Source: an uncultured Alphaproteobacteria bacterium
GTDB taxonomy: Bacteria; Pseudomonadota; Alphaproteobacteria; Micavibrionales; Micavibrionaceae
Length of the DNA: 64,000 nt
Assembly (NCBI GenBank): GCA_937923625.1
Contig: CALDTV010000017.1
Span: 1 to 64,000 of the forward strand
Reading direction: 5' to 3'
How positions within the stretch are numbered: position 1 is the stretch's first letter; each line of letters opens with the position of its first letter. The translations under genes were made by a program, and so were the position numbers. Shown in pieces: positions 62,273 to 64,000 of this stretch. A model generated the notes under the pieces. That model had not been told where the DNA came from. It did no database searches and worked only from the letters and a program-made list of their open reading frames with translations.

Positions 62273-63352
62273 ATGAGTGATGGCGGCCAAGACGATTCCG
62301 AAAAGACCGAAGAACCGACCCCCAAAAAGCTGGAGGAAAGTCGGAAGAAGGGGCAGGTAGCGCTGTCGCGTGAAGTGAATAATTGGGTCATGTTGTTCAC
62401 GGGAACAATTGTTGTATTGGCAATTGGCCCTCATAGTTTGACCGCCCTTAAAAACCATATGCAGGCCTATATTGAAAAAGCACATCTTATGCCCTCTGTG
62501 CCAGGGGGGATGGGTTTTATTTTGGGGGATAGTTTCTGGGAGGTCATGGGCATTTTGACGCTACCATTAATTATTTTAGTGATTGCCGCATTTTTAGGGC
62601 CGTTTGTTCAAATTGGGCCGCTAATAGCTCCCCATACAATTAAGCCTGATATTTCTAAAATTTCCCCGATGGCGGGATTTAAGCGTTTATTTTCTTTGCG
62701 CTCGATCATGGAGTTTGTGAAAGGAATTTTAAAGATTGGCATTATTGGTGTTATTGGCGTCATTTTGCTCTATCCGTTTTATGCGTCGGTCGATCACATG
62801 GTTGGGCTGCCAGTAGCGGTCATGATGGAAGAATTACAAATTCTGGTCTTAAGGCTGATGTCTGGTATTTTGGTTGTGTTACTGGTCGTTGCTGTTGCTG
62901 ATCTTGTCTATCAACGATATGAGCATCATAAAAAAATGATGATGTCCAAGCAGGAATTAAAAGACGAATATAAACAAACGGAAGGTGACCCGCATGTGCG
63001 GGCAAAATTGCGACAGTTGCGGCAAGAAAAAGCCCGTGTTCGTATGATGCAAGCTGTGCCCGAAGCGGATGTGATTATTACAAACCCCACGCATTATTCC
63101 CTCGCGTTAAAATATAAACCAGAAGAAATGGATGCCCCTATTTTAATCGCCAAAGGGGTTGATGATTTGGCCATGCGTATAAGAGAAGCCGCAAAAGAAA
63201 ACGATATTCCTTTATATGAAAACAAGCCTTTAGCGCGCGCTCTTTATGACACGGTTGAGGTGGATCAAATGATCCCTGAGGAACATTATAAGGCGGTTGC
63301 TGAAGTAATTTCTTATGTCTTCCAATTGAAATCCCGATTACAGCCAGAATAA
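62273..63352 (+). CDS. flhB: Flagellar export switch protein FlhB
   Basis: 359 residues. N-terminal SEKTEEPTPKKLEESRKKGQVALSRE, four membrane helices to about residue 210, then the autocleaving cytosolic domain with NPTH (near residue 270) and YENKPLARALYDTVEVDQMIPEEHYKAVAEVISYV. It sets export specificity between rod/hook and filament. Followed by tandem terminators. Confidence 0.97.
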   Translation: MSDGGQDDSEKTEEPTPKKLEESRKKGQVALSREVNNWVMLFTGTIVVLAIGPHSLTALKNHMQAYIEKAHLMPSVPGGMGFILGDSFWEVMGILTLPLIILVIAAFLGPFVQIGPLIAPHTIKPDISKISPMAGFKRLFSLRSIMEFVKGILKIGIIGVIGVILLYPFYASVDHMVGLPVAVMMEELQILVLRLMSGILVVLLVVAVADLVYQRYEHHKKMMMSKQELKDEYKQTEGDPHVRAKLRQLRQEKARVRMMQAVPEADVIITNPTHYSLALKYKPEEMDAPILIAKGVDDLAMRIREAAKENDIPLYENKPLARALYDTVEVDQMIPEEHYKAVAEVISYVFQLKSRLQPE

Positions 63353-63354
63353 GT

Positions 63355-63383
63355 AAAAGGCTATCAGGTACGATAGGCCTTTT
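63355..63383 (+). terminator. First of two terminators after flhB
   Basis: AAAAGGCTATC (63355-63365) pairs with GATAGGCCTTTT (63372-63383, one bulged G), ending in a T-run. Confidence 0.7.
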
Positions 63384-63385
63384 AT

Positions 63386-63428
63386 AAGCGCCTTGCTGGT
63401 TAATTAAATATTTTTAGGCGCTTTTTTT
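63386..63428 (+). terminator. Second of two terminators after flhB
   Basis: AAGCGCCT (63386-63393) and AGGCGCTT (63416-63423) around a 22-base AT-rich loop, then a T-run to 63428. Together with the first it isolates cckA from the flagellar transcript. Confidence 0.75.
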
Positions 63429-63454
63429 CTTAATTTATGGCATTGTAATGCGTC

Positions 63455-64000
63455 ATGCCCTTGGATCATTCAGACTTTATTGAACAACAAAAACGCCGTA
63501 GCGAAGAACCGCAAGACTTCGATAATTCGATTATGCGCAATGCCTTTGTGACAATGGGGCTCACGACATTATATGTTGTTGGTTGTGTTGTTTTGGCGGT
63601 CTTGTTAGATGTCGATATGACAACAGCAGTTGTGGCAGGGTTGCTCTTCATTATTGCCAGTATTTTGACTTTCTGGGCGCAGCGTTATTTTCATTCTTTT
63701 AAATCCCAAGAAAAAGAACGACGCCTCATTCGTGAAGTCCTTGAGGGAAGCCGTGGCGGTCGCATGATTACAGACAGTGTTGATAATGCTGTTTATGCCA
63801 ATCAACGCTTTGAAGCTATTTGTAAAGATTTTGGCGCGCCGGGGTTAGAGGCGCTGGAACAACTTTTTGTTGGTAACACGGACACGTATAATTTATTTCA
63901 AACCATTGCCGATCAAGCGCGGCGCGGTTTAACAGATTCTATTGAATTACAATCAGGTAAAGTAGGGCAAGAACAATGGTTTTTGGTCACAGCGCAACCT
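63455..64000 (+). CDS. cckA: CckA-type hybrid histidine kinase, N-terminal part
   Basis: 182 codons before the right edge. ATG 63455 (MPLDHSDFIEQQKRRSEEPQ); two close membrane helices (about residues 34-54 and 58-78), then a helical linker and a PAS-like region (GGRMITDSVDNAVYANQRFEAI). This is the N-terminal architecture of CckA, and flhB-cckA adjacency is known from Caulobacter and other alphaproteobacteria. CckA phosphorylates CtrA through ChpT. Kinase and receiver domains lie outside the window, so the call rests on topology and context. Confidence 0.8.
   Translation, partial: MPLDHSDFIEQQKRRSEEPQDFDNSIMRNAFVTMGLTTLYVVGCVVLAVLLDVDMTTAVVAGLLFIIASILTFWAQRYFHSFKSQEKERRLIREVLEGSRGGRMITDSVDNAVYANQRFEAICKDFGAPGLEALEQLFVGNTDTYNLFQTIADQARRGLTDSIELQSGKVGQEQWFLVTAQP

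Overview
This is a window of an alphaproteobacterial chromosome with moderate to low GC. The lineage markers are CtrA (residue D51 in the canonical context), a CckA-type kinase directly after flhB, the FlbD/FliX pair, FlaF/FlbT, MotE, and fliF-fliG-fliH-fliN-flbD gene order. Nothing identifies a species. The layout suggests a free-swimming Caulobacter/Rhodospirillales/Micavibrio-like relative. No rRNA, tRNA, CRISPR array, prophage or insertion sequence was recognised.

Layout. (1) 1-4452, minus strand: arginine biosynthesis in the order argC-argB-argD-argF-argG (argG cut by the window edge). The promoter at 4424-4452 is followed at once by a 14-codon leader ORF (4372-4416) with five consecutive Arg codons before its stop. 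This looks like ribosome-mediated attenuation from a leaderless leader peptide and is the most interesting find here. (2) 4469-12664, minus: a dispersed yejA/yejB/yejE peptide-uptake ABC system without its ATPase, interleaved with kdsB, a histidine phosphatase and three unrecognised genes, headed by pgsA. (3) 12772-15582: ctrA divergent from fliI-fliJ, with a CtrA-type box in the ctrA promoter. (4) 15560-22175: a small membrane protein, creD, a large FliK-like protein, a membrane protein, flhG and flhF. (5) 22442-27145: an M20-type amidohydrolase, flhA and a lipoprotein. (6) 27219-33465, minus: fliF-fliG-fliH-fliN-motA-flbD. (7) 33936-37215: a FlaG-like gene, flaF, flbT and flagellin. (8) 37598-44155, minus: flgI-flgJ-flgN-like-fliK-flgD-flgE. 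(9) 44420-45499: fliX and dksA. (10) 46088-49487, minus: flgF-flgG-flgA-flgH. (11) 49814-57712, plus: fliL-fliM, a DUF6468-like gene, motE, a degenerate motB paralogue, motB and a TPR protein. (12) 57709-59536, minus: an FlhB C-domain-like gene, a small gene, fliO and fliP. (13) 59598-63352, plus: flgB-flgC-fliE and fliQ-fliR-flhB, then tandem terminators and the start of cckA.

How it works together. Almost the whole basal body, export gate, rod, hook, stator and filament are encoded here, with the regulators of a class-ordered cascade: CckA and CtrA at the top, then FlbD (sigma-54 activator) and FliX. The DNA fits this. Perfect TTAA-N7-TTAA boxes lie upstream of ctrA, between fliF and the flaG-like gene, and upstream of flagellin. 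GG-N10-GC sigma-54 promoters lie upstream of the flgB, flgF and flgI operons, fliM, and the first FliK-like gene. FlgK, FlgL, FliD and a yejF ATPase are not in the window.
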